This document shows, one piece after another, positions 40,383-51,015 of a stretch of DNA of 53,596 nt. The translations under genes and the position numbers were made by a program. The notes beneath the pieces are model-generated. The model searched no databases, was not told the DNA's origin, and saw nothing but the letters and a program-made list of their open reading frames with translations. The first letter of the stretch is position 1. Every line of letters begins with the position of its first letter. Source of the stretch: Bacteroidales bacterium (GTDB taxonomy: Bacteria; Bacteroidota; Bacteroidia; Bacteroidales; PUMT01); contig SLKJ01000160.1 in the NCBI GenBank assembly GCA_007134675.1, positions 1-53,596 on the forward strand, in the 5' to 3' direction.

Positions 40383-43300
40383 ACACAAGCTGTATTGTTT
40401 TCACAGTACCGTTTTCCCTGATACGGAGTAAATATATACCCCGGGTGACATGACGGAGGTCTATAGTCTCCTTCAGGTCCTCAGCTTCGTAGAACTCTCT
40501 AACATACAGTATATTTCCCGCAATGCTGATTAGTTCAAGAGTTATTGTTGACGCTTCTGTGCCAGTATATTCGACAGTAAAGAGCCCGTCACCCGGATTT
40601 GGATATACCACTATCCTGTTGCCGGAAGGAGACGGATCATGAACTGATGTATGAATCAAGGTTACCATTATTTCAACACCCTGGTCCGTTACCGAAAATA
40701 CTCCGCTGTCATCTTCATATTCAACCAACGTAACCGTATAGCCGTAATCACCTGCCGGTAATGAAGTTTTAGCTTTCCCGTCTGATCCTGTAGTTAGTAT
40801 CTCAACTTCACTGGCGTTCTGTGTGATTGTTATAACTGCACTTTCAACAGGTGTATCATCCGCTTTTATAACCGTGAATGTTACCACAAACAGTTCTCCA
40901 AAGTTTGCTGTCAGGGTAACATCATCAGATGGCATTATATACCCGAAAGTGGACTGGTCGCTTACTACCACTCCGTTTTTACTCCAGTTAAGAAATTCAT
41001 ACCCATCTTCAGAAATGGCTTCCACAATAACTTCCGTTCCGGGTGCATAGGTCCCCTCGCCAGTCAGATCAGCTACGGTACCCCAGCCAACTTCATTTAC
41101 ATCCAGTGTAAGGGTATATCCCTTTTCCAGAACTGTGTAACGGCTGAAACCATCTACGGAGAAGGTAAGTACATTGTCCGCCAGCACTGCCGTTGTATTA
41201 GCCTTGATATCCTCGGGAGCCTCGTAATCTGCTTCAGCCCCGAATTCGGTTTTCCTTATGGTAAAGGAGTTGAGCTCATAGCCTTCTATGCGGACTGTAG
41301 CTTCTCGATCGGCAAGAAAAGTAAGTGAAGAGGGGTTTATTTCAACATAATAAACATGTTCTTCTGAGTCGCTCACTAGCCTGAGTCCCTCATGCAGACC
41401 GGCAAGCTCTGCACGGTTATCTATTATATTCAGCCCTTCGCCAAACTGCAGAGCTCCGTGTCCGGCCCTGACAAAGTCGAGGGATTGCTCGGTATCGTAA
41501 AGGTTTTCAACCTCTCTGAGGTCAGGATCGGCGCTAATATCCCCGAAAGGTATCTCAACGCCCACTATTGCCATGCCGAAATCACTTCCCGATGCCTCAT
41601 CGTAAAGAGAATTGTCTATAACCGGTATTGCCGGTGTGACCAGGCCGGATATATCAAAAATAAGTCCAATGACACCCTGACTCACGCCATTCCTGATTAT
41701 CCCTGAAACGGTAAACTCGTTGTTTACAATGTCTGAGACAACTCGTGTTGCATCATCTTCAAGTACAGGTTCCTGCGTAAATGACATGGTTTGATCAAAC
41801 ACACCTTCGGTAACAGCAGGGGTGACCATGCCATCTGGAATGCTCTCACCTGAGATCGTAACCCTGACTGAAAAGTCATCACCCGGGAAGTAAACCTTGT
41901 CGGTGTCATCATCAAGGAATGTAATTTTGAGATCTTCAGGCTCGGTTGATATAAAACTGGCGCGGAGCAGGAGATCCTCATCAGGCATTTCCACATCAAG
42001 TGTGCTTCCCTCAGGTTCGCCATTATCCATTATTATCTCCCAGGCTCCGTCTTTAAAATAGTACCAGTGCTCGAATTCATATCCCGGATTTGCTGTCGCA
42101 ACAAGATCAAACTGCTCATCCTCAATATAGTGTCCTACGCCGTCCACCATTCCGGGAGCAGAAACGGTTCCTGCGCCTTCCGGAACAATTTCTACCGTGA
42201 TCTGGTATAGTTTTTTGAATCTGGCTATCAGATCTATGTTTTGAGGATAAATCGGGCCTGCAAGCACATTACCAACAGGATCACCATTATCCATTATTAT
42301 ATCTTCATCTTCACCATCCATGAAGATCCAGTATCCGAATAGATAACCTTCGGCTGCATTTGCAGTAAATTCAACCTCGGTTCCTGCTTCATAAAGTCCG
42401 GTGTAGTATCCGTTTTCAGGAATCAGGCCTTCACCTTCTACTGTTCCGCTTTCTTCCGGATCAATATGAATGGTGACAAGGTATTCTGCATCAGGATCAG
42501 GCTCAGTAATAAAGCTAAGGATAAAGTCTGAACCCATAGTGCTGTTTATATCTGCGGCAGCAGCAACACTCCCGGCAGGAACGGTGAGGGAATAGACTGT
42601 CGAATAATCCAGATCGCTTGCAGGGGTTACTGTAAGCTGGTCATCACTTATTGATACCTCAATATCTGTGTTATCTGAATTTGCCGACAGAGTTACAGCT
42701 TCAAGCCCAGGACTTCCTGACTGGATATTCCGGTCGAACTGAACGGTTATTATTGTATTGACGGGTACCTGGTTGTCGCCTTCAGCAGGATGCGTTTGAA
42801 TAACCGATAGCCCCGGCGGGAAATTATGAGGACCTGCTTCACCCTGCCACTGCAGCCAGGGGTAAGTCTCACCCTCATTAATACTCCATATGCCTTCAGT
42901 TTCGTCAAAGTCCCATTCCACGAAAGTATCTTTAAGTATCATTTCAGCAGTTGTACGTCCCTCTCCAAGTGCCGAAGCGGACTGAGTGCTGGTTTCAGTA
43001 TTCCAGTATGAGTTAACTGCTACCCCGGTCTCATAAGATCTATAGCCAACCAGTCCCCCGACACTGGAGCTTCCACTTACAATACCTGTTGAATATGAGT
43101 GGTCAATATGACTTCCCTGCAGGTAACCTGCAACTCCACCAACATTGCTTGTTCCGGACACTTTTGCGGTTGAATATGAATTTTCAATTCTGCTCTCTCC
43201 AATATATCCGGCAATGCCTCCGGTATTATTAAGGCCTTTTATTTCACCGGCAGAGTAGGTTCTCTTGATTTCTGAATTGTCTTCAACATGGCCTGAAATT

Positions 43301-45255
43301 CCGCCGGTATTATCGCCGGAGTTGTTGACTACAGTTACCAGTGAAAGGCAATCATGTATCCTGCTCCAGGAGATCATTGTCCCTGTCAGACCACCAATCG
43401 TATTGTTACCTGTAATAACCCCGGATGACCAGGAGTTGCTTACAATACTTTGCATCATCACTGCCGCAATTGCTCCTGAACTGTATCCGGTTTCAATATT
43501 TACATTTTCCAGACCCAGATTTCTGATATCCGCCTCCTGGATTACTCCGAACAGTCCATTGTTGCCTTGCCATTGCCGGTTTATGGTCAGGTTGCTTATA
43601 ACGAATCCCGCTCCGTCAAAAGATCCGTGGAAGGAATCGCCCCAATCTCCTATAGGCTTCCAGCCTTCTCCGATGTTCCAGGGGGCAGAGCCCAGATCGA
43701 TATCTGCACCCAGCCTGAAATGCTTTTCACCATTATCCCATCCAAGATAATTTTTGACAAGGTTTAATTGTCCGGGAGTAACAATGATCCAGGGATCTTC
43801 TTCCGTACCCTCACCACTTTCAAAACCCAGAGGTGTAAGGGTCTCATTTATCAGCATATCTTCATTTATTTCAAGAGGCTCATCTATGATTTCTGCATAG
43901 CCTGGAGCAAATATGCTGAAGGTGTAGTCGCCGTCAGGCAGATATACCGTAAGCCTGCCCTCACTATCAGTCTCGAGATTTGGCATGTCTGCAAGGATCA
44001 CAGGTCGGATCCCGGTAATTACAATTTGTGCACAGCACACAGGTTCTTCGCCCGGGCCCTCCACTTCAAAAGTAACCTGGCGGCCGTGCAGGAACTCTAT
44101 GTCATCTATATAAAGAACTGATCCTGCTTCGTTGGCCGAAGATATGGTAAGGTTCATGTAATCGGGATCATCTTCGGTGTGATACCATAGCATACCACTG
44201 GCAAACCTTGTATATTCAGCGGCTGCAGGAAACTCCAGATTGGTTCCGCTTAAATGGTCTCCATCAAGCAGAAGATTAAGTGAGAGAAAAGCCTGGTTGT
44301 CTGAGAACGGGTTTCCCGGCTCATATTTGTAGACTCCTCCGATAAAATAGGGCCTGTCGCCCGAAATCATGGCACCGCCATCCCACCACAGGCCGTCTCC
44401 CAGTGAGAGAACTCCCCACTCATCGTCTCCATCAAAAAATACAGTCTCCAGTCTTGCTGCGTAGCTTCCGGAATATGCGTCAGTTGATCGCGTTACATTA
44501 GCAGTATCATAGGCGGCAGCGTATATATTGGTTGATGTCCATCCGACAGGTTCAAAAGGTGATATGTCCTGCCAGTCCTCAAAACCGCCGTTTGGAATGT
44601 TATTATCTACAGGAGTACCTTCGAGTGAGAAGTAGACATTGTCGACCATCACCCAGCTTCCTTCCTGAGGCTCTAAATCCTCACCCCCCGGGAATCCTTC
44701 GGGGACTGAGCTGGTAAAACCGATAAGCAGTCCGTCGATATCAACAGGGCCGCCACCGGCATCAAGAGGAAGAGACACCTGCGTCCAATCCGGTTGCTCC
44801 CCTTCCATAAATTCCATGTACTGGAAAATGTTTTCCCCATCGTAGTCAAGCATTATCCAAATGAGACCTCCATCACCAGGCTGAATTGAGTGTTTAACGG
44901 AGAAATGGACCATGTCGGCAGTATTGAGCCATTCGGCCGGTTCAGGCATTCCGCTTTCTTCATCTTCTCCTCCTGCAATTACGGCAAACCCGAAATGAAT
45001 GCGATCATCCTGTCCCTCCTTTTCTTCAAGGATGCTTTCAAGTCTGAGAGAATAGTCCCCTTCAAAGCTGTCATCAGACCGGATGTTAGTAAGGGGTGCA
45101 TAGTCAGGATTTTCGTTGGTTTGCCATACCGCAGGTTTGCTGTAAAGAAACCTGTTTTCCCAGTTTTCAAAGCCGCCGTTGGGAATTTCCGGCAATTGTG
45201 CATTTATCATAACGAAAGAGAGCAGAAGAATGGTTGCGGGTATTAGTTTTTTCAT
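40375..45255 (-). CDS. Large secreted multidomain protein: GLUG repeats, SbsA-type Ig-like domain, InlB-type B-repeats, T9SS C-terminal sorting domain
   Basis: Signal peptide MKKLIPATILLLSFVMINAQ; GLUG-like repeats (NVGGVAGYLQGSHIDHSYSTGIVSGSSSVGGLVGY); three GxGTVxxxGxY..GxxVxxxAxxxxGYxFxxW units; C-terminal YPNPGDGLFTVEYTG...DLRHVTRGIYLLRIRENGTVKTIQLVFR. Confidence 0.88.
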   Translation of the reverse strand: MKKLIPATILLLSFVMINAQLPEIPNGGFENWENRFLYSKPAVWQTNENPDYAPLTNIRSDDSFEGDYSLRLESILEEKEGQDDRIHFGFAVIAGGEDEESGMPEPAEWLNTADMVHFSVKHSIQPGDGGLIWIMLDYDGENIFQYMEFMEGEQPDWTQVSLPLDAGGGPVDIDGLLIGFTSSVPEGFPGGEDLEPQEGSWVMVDNVYFSLEGTPVDNNIPNGGFEDWQDISPFEPVGWTSTNIYAAAYDTANVTRSTDAYSGSYAARLETVFFDGDDEWGVLSLGDGLWWDGGAMISGDRPYFIGGVYKYEPGNPFSDNQAFLSLNLLLDGDHLSGTNLEFPAAAEYTRFASGMLWYHTEDDPDYMNLTISSANEAGSVLYIDDIEFLHGRQVTFEVEGPGEEPVCCAQIVITGIRPVILADMPNLETDSEGRLTVYLPDGDYTFSIFAPGYAEIIDEPLEINEDMLINETLTPLGFESGEGTEEDPWIIVTPGQLNLVKNYLGWDNGEKHFRLGADIDLGSAPWNIGEGWKPIGDWGDSFHGSFDGAGFVISNLTINRQWQGNNGLFGVIQEADIRNLGLENVNIETGYSSGAIAAVMMQSIVSNSWSSGVITGNNTIGGLTGTMISWSRIHDCLSLVTVVNNSGDNTGGISGHVEDNSEIKRTYSAGEIKGLNNTGGIAGYIGESRIENSYSTAKVSGTSNVGGVAGYLQGSHIDHSYSTGIVSGSSSVGGLVGYRSYETGVAVNSYWNTETSTQSASALGEGRTTAEMILKDTFVEWDFDETEGIWSINEGETYPWLQWQGEAGPHNFPPGLSVIQTHPAEGDNQVPVNTIITVQFDRNIQSGSPGLEAVTLSANSDNTDIEVSISDDQLTVTPASDLDYSTVYSLTVPAGSVAAAADINSTMGSDFILSFITEPDPDAEYLVTIHIDPEESGTVEGEGLIPENGYYTGLYEAGTEVEFTANAAEGYLFGYWIFMDGEDEDIIMDNGDPVGNVLAGPIYPQNIDLIARFKKLYQITVEIVPEGAGTVSAPGMVDGVGHYIEDEQFDLVATANPGYEFEHWYYFKDGAWEIIMDNGEPEGSTLDVEMPDEDLLLRASFISTEPEDLKITFLDDDTDKVYFPGDDFSVRVTISGESIPDGMVTPAVTEGVFDQTMSFTQEPVLEDDATRVVSDIVNNEFTVSGIIRNGVSQGVIGLIFDISGLVTPAIPVIDNSLYDEASGSDFGMAIVGVEIPFGDISADPDLREVENLYDTEQSLDFVRAGHGALQFGEGLNIIDNRAELAGLHEGLRLVSDSEEHVYYVEINPSSLTFLADREATVRIEGYELNSFTIRKTEFGAEADYEAPEDIKANTTAVLADNVLTFSVDGFSRYTVLEKGYTLTLDVNEVGWGTVADLTGEGTYAPGTEVIVEAISEDGYEFLNWSKNGVVVSDQSTFGYIMPSDDVTLTANFGELFVVTFTVIKADDTPVESAVITITQNASEVEILTTGSDGKAKTSLPAGDYGYTVTLVEYEDDSGVFSVTDQGVEIMVTLIHTSVHDPSPSGNRIVVYPNPGDGLFTVEYTGTEASTITLELISIAGNILYVREFYEAEDLKETIDLRHVTRGIYLLRIRENGTVKTIQLVFR

Positions 45256-45474
45256 ATTTTGATGGATTTTGATTATTTCAATATTTCTTGAAAATGACAA
45301 AATCGAAAAATATTTATAAATATTCAAATTTAACCAGGGATTATTTATTATTTTTTTTCAACTGATATTTTGGTTCATCTACACTTCAGTTACTTCAGGA
45401 GAATTAATAACTATTGTAATTATGCCATTAGACTAAGGTTTTGTAATATTGTGCATAAATTAAAAATCAAAGAG

Positions 45475-46224
45475 ATGCTTGATACAATATTTAATCATCG
45501 CAGCATTAGAAAGTACAAAAGAGATCCTGTAAGTGGTGATTTGTTGCACACAATTCTGGCAGCCGGCACTCGTGCATCAACCACCGGCAATATGCAGGTT
45601 TACAGCATAGTGGTAACTAAGGACGAATTAATCCGGAAGCAGTTATGGGAATGTCACTTCAAACAGGAGATGGTACTGCAGGCTCCTGTTCATATAACTT
45701 TTTGCGCAGATTTCAACCGGTTCAATAAATGGTGTGAACTGCGTAAGGCCGTGCCGGGATATGATAATTACCTCTCTTTTTTTACAGCCGCAATTGATGC
45801 ACTGCTGGTATCACAGAATGTTTGTCTTGCAGCCGAAGAAAAAGGCCTGGGAATCTGTTACCTTGGCACAGCCACTTATAACGCCAGACGGATTATTGAT
45901 ATTCTGAAGCTTCCGAAAGGAGTTGTTCCCGTTGCGGCTGTTGTTCTGGGATATCCTGACGAAGCTCCCGGCAAAACGGACCGGCTGCCACTGGAAAGTG
46001 TGGTTCATCATGAAACCTACAAAGACTATACTCCCGACGATATTGACAGGATATATGCAGAGAAGGAATCACTTCCACAGACACTTGAACTGCTGGAGGT
46101 AAATCAGAAGGAGACCCTTGCACAGATATTTACCGATAATCGCTACAAAAAGAAGGATAACATTTATTTTTCAAAAGAATTTCTTGATGTTATCAAAGAA
46201 CAGGGGTTTATGAATAATGAGTGA
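45475..46224 (+). CDS. Nitroreductase family protein (likely start MLDTIFNHRSIRKYK)
   Basis: IFNHRSIRKYKRDPVSGDLLHTILAAGTRASTTGNMQVYSIVV, AAEEKGLGICYLGTATYN, VLGYPDE. Confidence 0.9.
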   Translation: MLDTIFNHRSIRKYKRDPVSGDLLHTILAAGTRASTTGNMQVYSIVVTKDELIRKQLWECHFKQEMVLQAPVHITFCADFNRFNKWCELRKAVPGYDNYLSFFTAAIDALLVSQNVCLAAEEKGLGICYLGTATYNARRIIDILKLPKGVVPVAAVVLGYPDEAPGKTDRLPLESVVHHETYKDYTPDDIDRIYAEKESLPQTLELLEVNQKETLAQIFTDNRYKKKDNIYFSKEFLDVIKEQGFMNNE

Positions 46225-46251
46225 TCCCGGTTTTTCATCTGTCCGGATCTC

Positions 46252-47667
46252 TCAAATATTGATCAGGTTAGCTACCGTGCCAATTTCCACATAGGATGCT
46301 CCGGTGCTTCTACCAAAGTTTCCTGCAACTACCACAATAAGGCTGTTATTATCGACCACACCATCCCTTAACAGAGAGTCAACCGCTTGCAGGACAAATT
46401 CATGAGAAGTGTCGCTGGCTTCCATAAAATGTGCATTTACTCCATAGGACAGGGCAAGTTCTCGCACAACCCTCCGATCATAACATTTTGCCCAGATCAT
46501 TATCTTTCCACGGTACGCGGCAAGACTGCGAATGGTACGGCCCGACAGGGAATCTGCAAGAATAGCTTTGGCGGAAAGGTCAACTGCGGCCTTAACTCCT
46601 GTTTTAATGAGGAAATCTGATATCTCGTTATTTATTATAACAACTGGTATGTCATTGATAGGTTCTTTTGTTTTTTCCACCTCAATTGCAACAGATGCCA
46701 TAGTTTTGAGTGATTCCAGCGGATATGATCCATAGGCTGTCTCACCACTCAGCATAATTGCATCTGTCTGACTGTATATGGCATTGGCTATGTCACTGAC
46801 TTCAGCACGGGTGGGACGGGGATTATTAATCATGCTATGTAGCATCTGTGTGGCAATAATTACAGGTTTTCTCCTTTCAATGCACTTGTCTATAAGCATC
46901 TTCTGGATTCCGGGAATTCTTGGATAGGGTATTTCAATAGCAAGATCTCCCCGGGCAACCATTACTCCGTATGCATGGTCAAGAATTTCATCTATGTTAT
47001 CGACGCCGGACTGGTTTTCGATCTTTGCAATTATTTTTACCCTACTTTCATCCTTGTCAAGGATATTTTGTATCTCTATTATGTCCTCCTTGTTACGCAC
47101 AAAAGAATGTGCTATAAAGTCAATGTCCTCTTTTATGCAAAGACGGACATATTCCCTGTCTTTATCCGTCAGCGGTGGAAGCCTGGTATCTACACCGGGG
47201 ATATTTACGCTTTTCTTCCCGAGAATAATTCCCTTATTACGGGCTTCGCACACCAGCATATCTTTTTGTTTCGAGTTAACTACAAGTTCAATATCACCAT
47301 CATCTATCAATATGCGGTTGCCAACAGGTACATCATTGCATATTTCATTGTAAGAAAGGCATATAACATTTTCGTATGACATTTTGCCTGGTGCTCCTTT
47401 TACATATACCATGTCGCCGTAATTCACCTCCAGTCCGTTTTCAGTATGATTTGTCCTTACTTCAGGCCCCTTTGTATCGATAATGATCGCTATTCTGTCC
47501 GATACACTTCGGATATTCCCGATAACTCTTAAGCTGTCTTCAATTGTCTGATGAGCGGTATTTAGACGGGCTACATTCATGCCTGAATGAAATAGTTTGG
47601 TCAGAAATGGCACATCACAGTTCCGGTCAGAAATAGTCGCAACAATTTTGGTTTTCTTGTCTATCAT
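46252..47667 (-). CDS. pyk: Pyruvate kinase (likely start MIDKKTKIVATISD)
   Basis: TKIVATIS, GMNVARLNTAH, IIDTKGPEVRT, VMVARGDLAIEIPYPRIPGIQKMLIDKC, IATQMLHSMINNPRPTRAEVSDIANAIYSQTDAIMLSGETAYG. Confidence 0.96.
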   Translation of the reverse strand: MIDKKTKIVATISDRNCDVPFLTKLFHSGMNVARLNTAHQTIEDSLRVIGNIRSVSDRIAIIIDTKGPEVRTNHTENGLEVNYGDMVYVKGAPGKMSYENVICLSYNEICNDVPVGNRILIDDGDIELVVNSKQKDMLVCEARNKGIILGKKSVNIPGVDTRLPPLTDKDREYVRLCIKEDIDFIAHSFVRNKEDIIEIQNILDKDESRVKIIAKIENQSGVDNIDEILDHAYGVMVARGDLAIEIPYPRIPGIQKMLIDKCIERRKPVIIATQMLHSMINNPRPTRAEVSDIANAIYSQTDAIMLSGETAYGSYPLESLKTMASVAIEVEKTKEPINDIPVVIINNEISDFLIKTGVKAAVDLSAKAILADSLSGRTIRSLAAYRGKIMIWAKCYDRRVVRELALSYGVNAHFMEASDTSHEFVLQAVDSLLRDGVVDNNSLIVVVAGNFGRSTGASYVEIGTVANLINI

Positions 47668-47784
47668 TTTGAGTAATTTGATTGTATATGGAATTAACTT
47701 TCCAAAATTACAATAATAGGCATAAGACACATAAAAATTGGCAGTATATTTACATCACTTTTACTAGTGGGAAATTGACGGACC

Positions 47785-48681
47785 ATGAACTGGCAATATG
47801 CAATTCAGGAATTCAAAAGCTACCTCAGGCTGGAGAAGTCATTGTCCACCCATTCTGTAGATGCATATGTGGGTGATATTTATAAGCTTGTGAGTTTTGC
47901 TCAGACACTTGAACCGCCTCCCGAACCAGATAAAATTAATATTTCGCACCTTCGAAGATTTATTGAATGGCTTGATGGTTTTTACCTTAATAACCGGACT
48001 CAGGCCAGAATCATTTCAGGAATAAGAGCTTTTTTCAGATTTATGGTCCTGAATGATACTATTGACAATGACCCCTCTGCCCTGCTGGAAATGCCTAAAA
48101 CCGGAAGAAAGCTGCCTGAAGTCCTTTCAGTTGAAGAGATTAATGCTATTCTCTCCGTTATAGACCTGAGCATTGTAACCGGACGCAGGAACAAAGCCAT
48201 TATAGAGACTATGTATGGTGGGGGGCTTAGGGTTTCGGAAATTGTCAACCTTTGTATAAGTGATATTTTTTTCGTTGAGGGGTTCATCAGGGTTACCGGC
48301 AAGGGTGACAAACAGCGTATTGTTCCTTTAGGAAACAGAGCATTGAGGGAAATTGAATTATATATACAGGATCGCAGGCATCTGTCTGTCATAAAAGGGC
48401 ATGAGGATGTTTTATTTCTAAACCGGTCAGGAAGAAGACTCACCAGGGTTATGGTATTTACCATTGTTCGTCAGTTGGCAGAACGAGCATCAATAGATAA
48501 AGTGATCAGTCCTCATACCTTTCGCCACTCTTTTGCAACCCACCTTATTGAAGGAGGTGCCGACCTTCGCGCTGTTCAGGAAATGCTTGGTCATGAATCA
48601 ATAATAACAACCGAGGTTTACACCCACCTTGACCGTGAATACCTGCGTGATGCAATTATAAGGTTTCATCCAAGGTCATGA
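47785..48681 (+). CDS. xerD: Site-specific tyrosine recombinase XerD
   Basis: YGGGLRVSEIVNL, VTGKGDKQRIVPLG, SPHTFRHSFATHLIEGGADLRAVQEMLGHESIITTEVYTHLDREYLRDAIIRFHPR; complete R-K-HxxR-H-Y set. Confidence 0.94.
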   Translation: MNWQYAIQEFKSYLRLEKSLSTHSVDAYVGDIYKLVSFAQTLEPPPEPDKINISHLRRFIEWLDGFYLNNRTQARIISGIRAFFRFMVLNDTIDNDPSALLEMPKTGRKLPEVLSVEEINAILSVIDLSIVTGRRNKAIIETMYGGGLRVSEIVNLCISDIFFVEGFIRVTGKGDKQRIVPLGNRALREIELYIQDRRHLSVIKGHEDVLFLNRSGRRLTRVMVFTIVRQLAERASIDKVISPHTFRHSFATHLIEGGADLRAVQEMLGHESIITTEVYTHLDREYLRDAIIRFHPRS

Positions 48682-51004
48682 TTTTCTTTACAACAGAGTC
48701 AAAAAGACATTCCATGTTTTTTTGTGTTTCATCATCGAAACAACTGAATGTAATATCGCCTGTTGAAACCGATTGAGCAAAACCGGCTGCAATAAGAGGG
48801 CGTGATAGTTCATTTTGGGTTATGTACCCTGAATTACTACCTGATATTCCAACCCTGGTTTTAATTATAAACTTTTTGAAATCAAGAGTAGAGAACAGAT
48901 CTTCCGGGCCTGGAAGATGGTCTGCAACCTGAAGTTTTGAATCAGGATCATCAATGTCAAAATCATACAGGCTGCTCTGCAACTCATTGATAATTTGGCT
49001 ATTCTCCTTATTATTGAAAAGAAAGACAGAGAAGTCATACCCCCAACCCATAAGAAGGCTTACAAGAGTAATTATACCTGCAGGGCCATTGGCAGGCAGA
49101 AAACAGATTTCTGTATTATTATTAAATAGTTTATTGATAGCCGACAGATAATAGAAACTTGTTATATCCTCCACTATTATGTTTTTGCTTTGCCTTTGGG
49201 TTTCCTGCCGGGTAAAGCCTGTTCCCATAAATGAACAAACTGGCGACAGGGTGTCAGATGTGGCAGAATGAAGTTGCGAGGCATTGAAAATGATTGTTTC
49301 ACTCTGCTCACTTTTTTCATTGGCTCTCTGGACAGCAAGAAGACGGTACAATTTACTGTGATCTATCAGGTGAGGTGAATGAGTAGTGTATATTATCTGG
49401 ATTTTTCCTTTTATGTCCTCGAAAACCTTGAGTACATCTTCCTGAGCTCTTGCATGAAGACTCAGTGCGGGTTCATCAATCAACAATACCCTGTGCAAAT
49501 TTTTATTTTCTCTTGCAAAGGCTTTCAGTTCAAGGTAAAAAGATAGAAACCATCTGACGCCTCTGCTCCTCTGTTTAGGATAAAGCCTTTCGTGCTGATC
49601 CTTGATCCAGAATTCAAGATATGGTTTGCCCTTTTTTTCCGGGTGTGAAATATCGTAATGCTCAAGTTCAAAGTTTATTCTTATTTTATTGGTTTTCCCG
49701 ACATTCTGACGCCAGTACTCCTGGAAATCAACAGTAACCTCATTATTCAGATTTTCAATTTTCTGTTTGAGGATTCTGTTATTTGTCTGCCGGAAGAATT
49801 CAGGATCCAGACCGGCAATTATCAGAAAGTTTCTTACTGCTCTGAATCCTTCGACCCTGCTGTTATTCTCAAAAATGTCCTCAAGATCAATGCGGTTAGG
49901 CAATAAGCTGCTGAAGTCCTCAAAAAATTCGTGCTGCGGGATATTCCTGAAGAATAATTCACCTGCTTCTTCTTGTGAATACAGCTTTTTGGTTGTTTCA
50001 TATTCCTGCCGGGCCATTTTTTCTGCCTCTGACAGCTCAATGTTATCCAGAAGATTTTTCACCAGCCGTATTTTTATACCGGTATTTTCAGTGATTGTTT
50101 CCATTTCCCGGCTTTTCATGATATACTTATCCTTGGCCTGAAATAATTTAGTCTCTCCGGCTTTTTTTTCTTTTTCACCCTTAAGTAGATGCATGTTGCT
50201 TTCTATTTCTCTCAGACTTTTATAAGCACCCTCAAGTTCAGACTTTATAAGATCCATGGATTCAATGAGTCCCAGGCAGTCCTCACCATATTGCTTAATC
50301 AGATCCTTATCTGACAGTTTTATCTTATTTTCATATATCCTGGTTTCTCCCTCTTTTATAGTGTCTGATACATGTTGGTACTCTTTATTGACATTTTCAA
50401 TATTCCGCTTCAGGATCTCCTTTTCTTCAGCATTTGATGTTTTTTTAAGCTGCTTTTTAAGTTCATTATTCTTTTTTCCTGTAATATCCAGCTTCTTTTT
50501 GAGAGATATAATACTTTCTTCAAGACCTTCTGATTCATTTTTTATCTCCAGGCATTCGCTTATCAGGTTTTCAATTCTATTTATTGTATTTTTAAACAGG
50601 TTTATCTCATCAGACTTCAGTTTATCAAATATTTTAGAGACATTATTTCCTGAAAGGCAAATGAGGCTGGACAGATCTGGATTCCATTTTCTCGTGAGTC
50701 CAAGTCTGTTGCTGTTTTTTATTTCTTCAAGGACTCCCGGCGGCATCCTTCTGCTGTCAATATAATCGAAATTATCCGTACTTTCAGGTATGTATGTGCA
50801 GGACACCTCAGGCATGCTAAGATCACTCCGAAGTATATCTTCAGAGATCGCTCCGTTATAAAAACTGTATAATGCTTCAAGTACAGAGGTTTTTCCCGAT
50901 TCATTCTGCCCGATAAGAGCAGTTATATTGTCAGATGAAATAGAGTTCCATCCTGTATCAACAATACTTCGGAAATTTCTAATATTAAATTCTGCCAGTC
51001 TCAT
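48656..51004 (-). CDS. OLD-like AAA ATPase with coiled-coil insertion and degenerate C-terminal TOPRIM-like domain
   Basis: Walker A GQNESGKTSVLEALYSFY; LLIDEPALSLHARAQEDVLKVF (Walker B/D-loop); IIYTTHSPHLID; TOPRIM-like IIVEDITSFYYLSAINKLF...FLPANGPAGIITLVSLLMGWGYDFSVFLFNNKEN. Confidence 0.85.
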   Translation of the reverse strand: MRLAEFNIRNFRSIVDTGWNSISSDNITALIGQNESGKTSVLEALYSFYNGAISEDILRSDLSMPEVSCTYIPESTDNFDYIDSRRMPPGVLEEIKNSNRLGLTRKWNPDLSSLICLSGNNVSKIFDKLKSDEINLFKNTINRIENLISECLEIKNESEGLEESIISLKKKLDITGKKNNELKKQLKKTSNAEEKEILKRNIENVNKEYQHVSDTIKEGETRIYENKIKLSDKDLIKQYGEDCLGLIESMDLIKSELEGAYKSLREIESNMHLLKGEKEKKAGETKLFQAKDKYIMKSREMETITENTGIKIRLVKNLLDNIELSEAEKMARQEYETTKKLYSQEEAGELFFRNIPQHEFFEDFSSLLPNRIDLEDIFENNSRVEGFRAVRNFLIIAGLDPEFFRQTNNRILKQKIENLNNEVTVDFQEYWRQNVGKTNKIRINFELEHYDISHPEKKGKPYLEFWIKDQHERLYPKQRSRGVRWFLSFYLELKAFARENKNLHRVLLIDEPALSLHARAQEDVLKVFEDIKGKIQIIYTTHSPHLIDHSKLYRLLAVQRANEKSEQSETIIFNASQLHSATSDTLSPVCSFMGTGFTRQETQRQSKNIIVEDITSFYYLSAINKLFNNNTEICFLPANGPAGIITLVSLLMGWGYDFSVFLFNNKENSQIINELQSSLYDFDIDDPDSKLQVADHLPGPEDLFSTLDFKKFIIKTRVGISGSNSGYITQNELSRPLIAAGFAQSVSTGDITFSCFDDETQKNMECLFDSVVKKIMTLDETL

Positions 51005-51015
51005 TTTGTGTCAGA

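Noticed and set aside
43265-44121. Plus-strand ORFs of 161, 66 and 117 aa antisense to the large surface protein
   Set aside because: Low-complexity shadow ORFs opposite a well-supported coding region with signal peptide and sorting domain.
47785-48681. Tyrosine recombinase as evidence of an integrative element or integron
   Set aside because: Full-length XerD-type sequence next to housekeeping pyruvate kinase, with no att repeats, tRNA or mobility genes nearby; best read as the chromosomal dimer-resolution recombinase.
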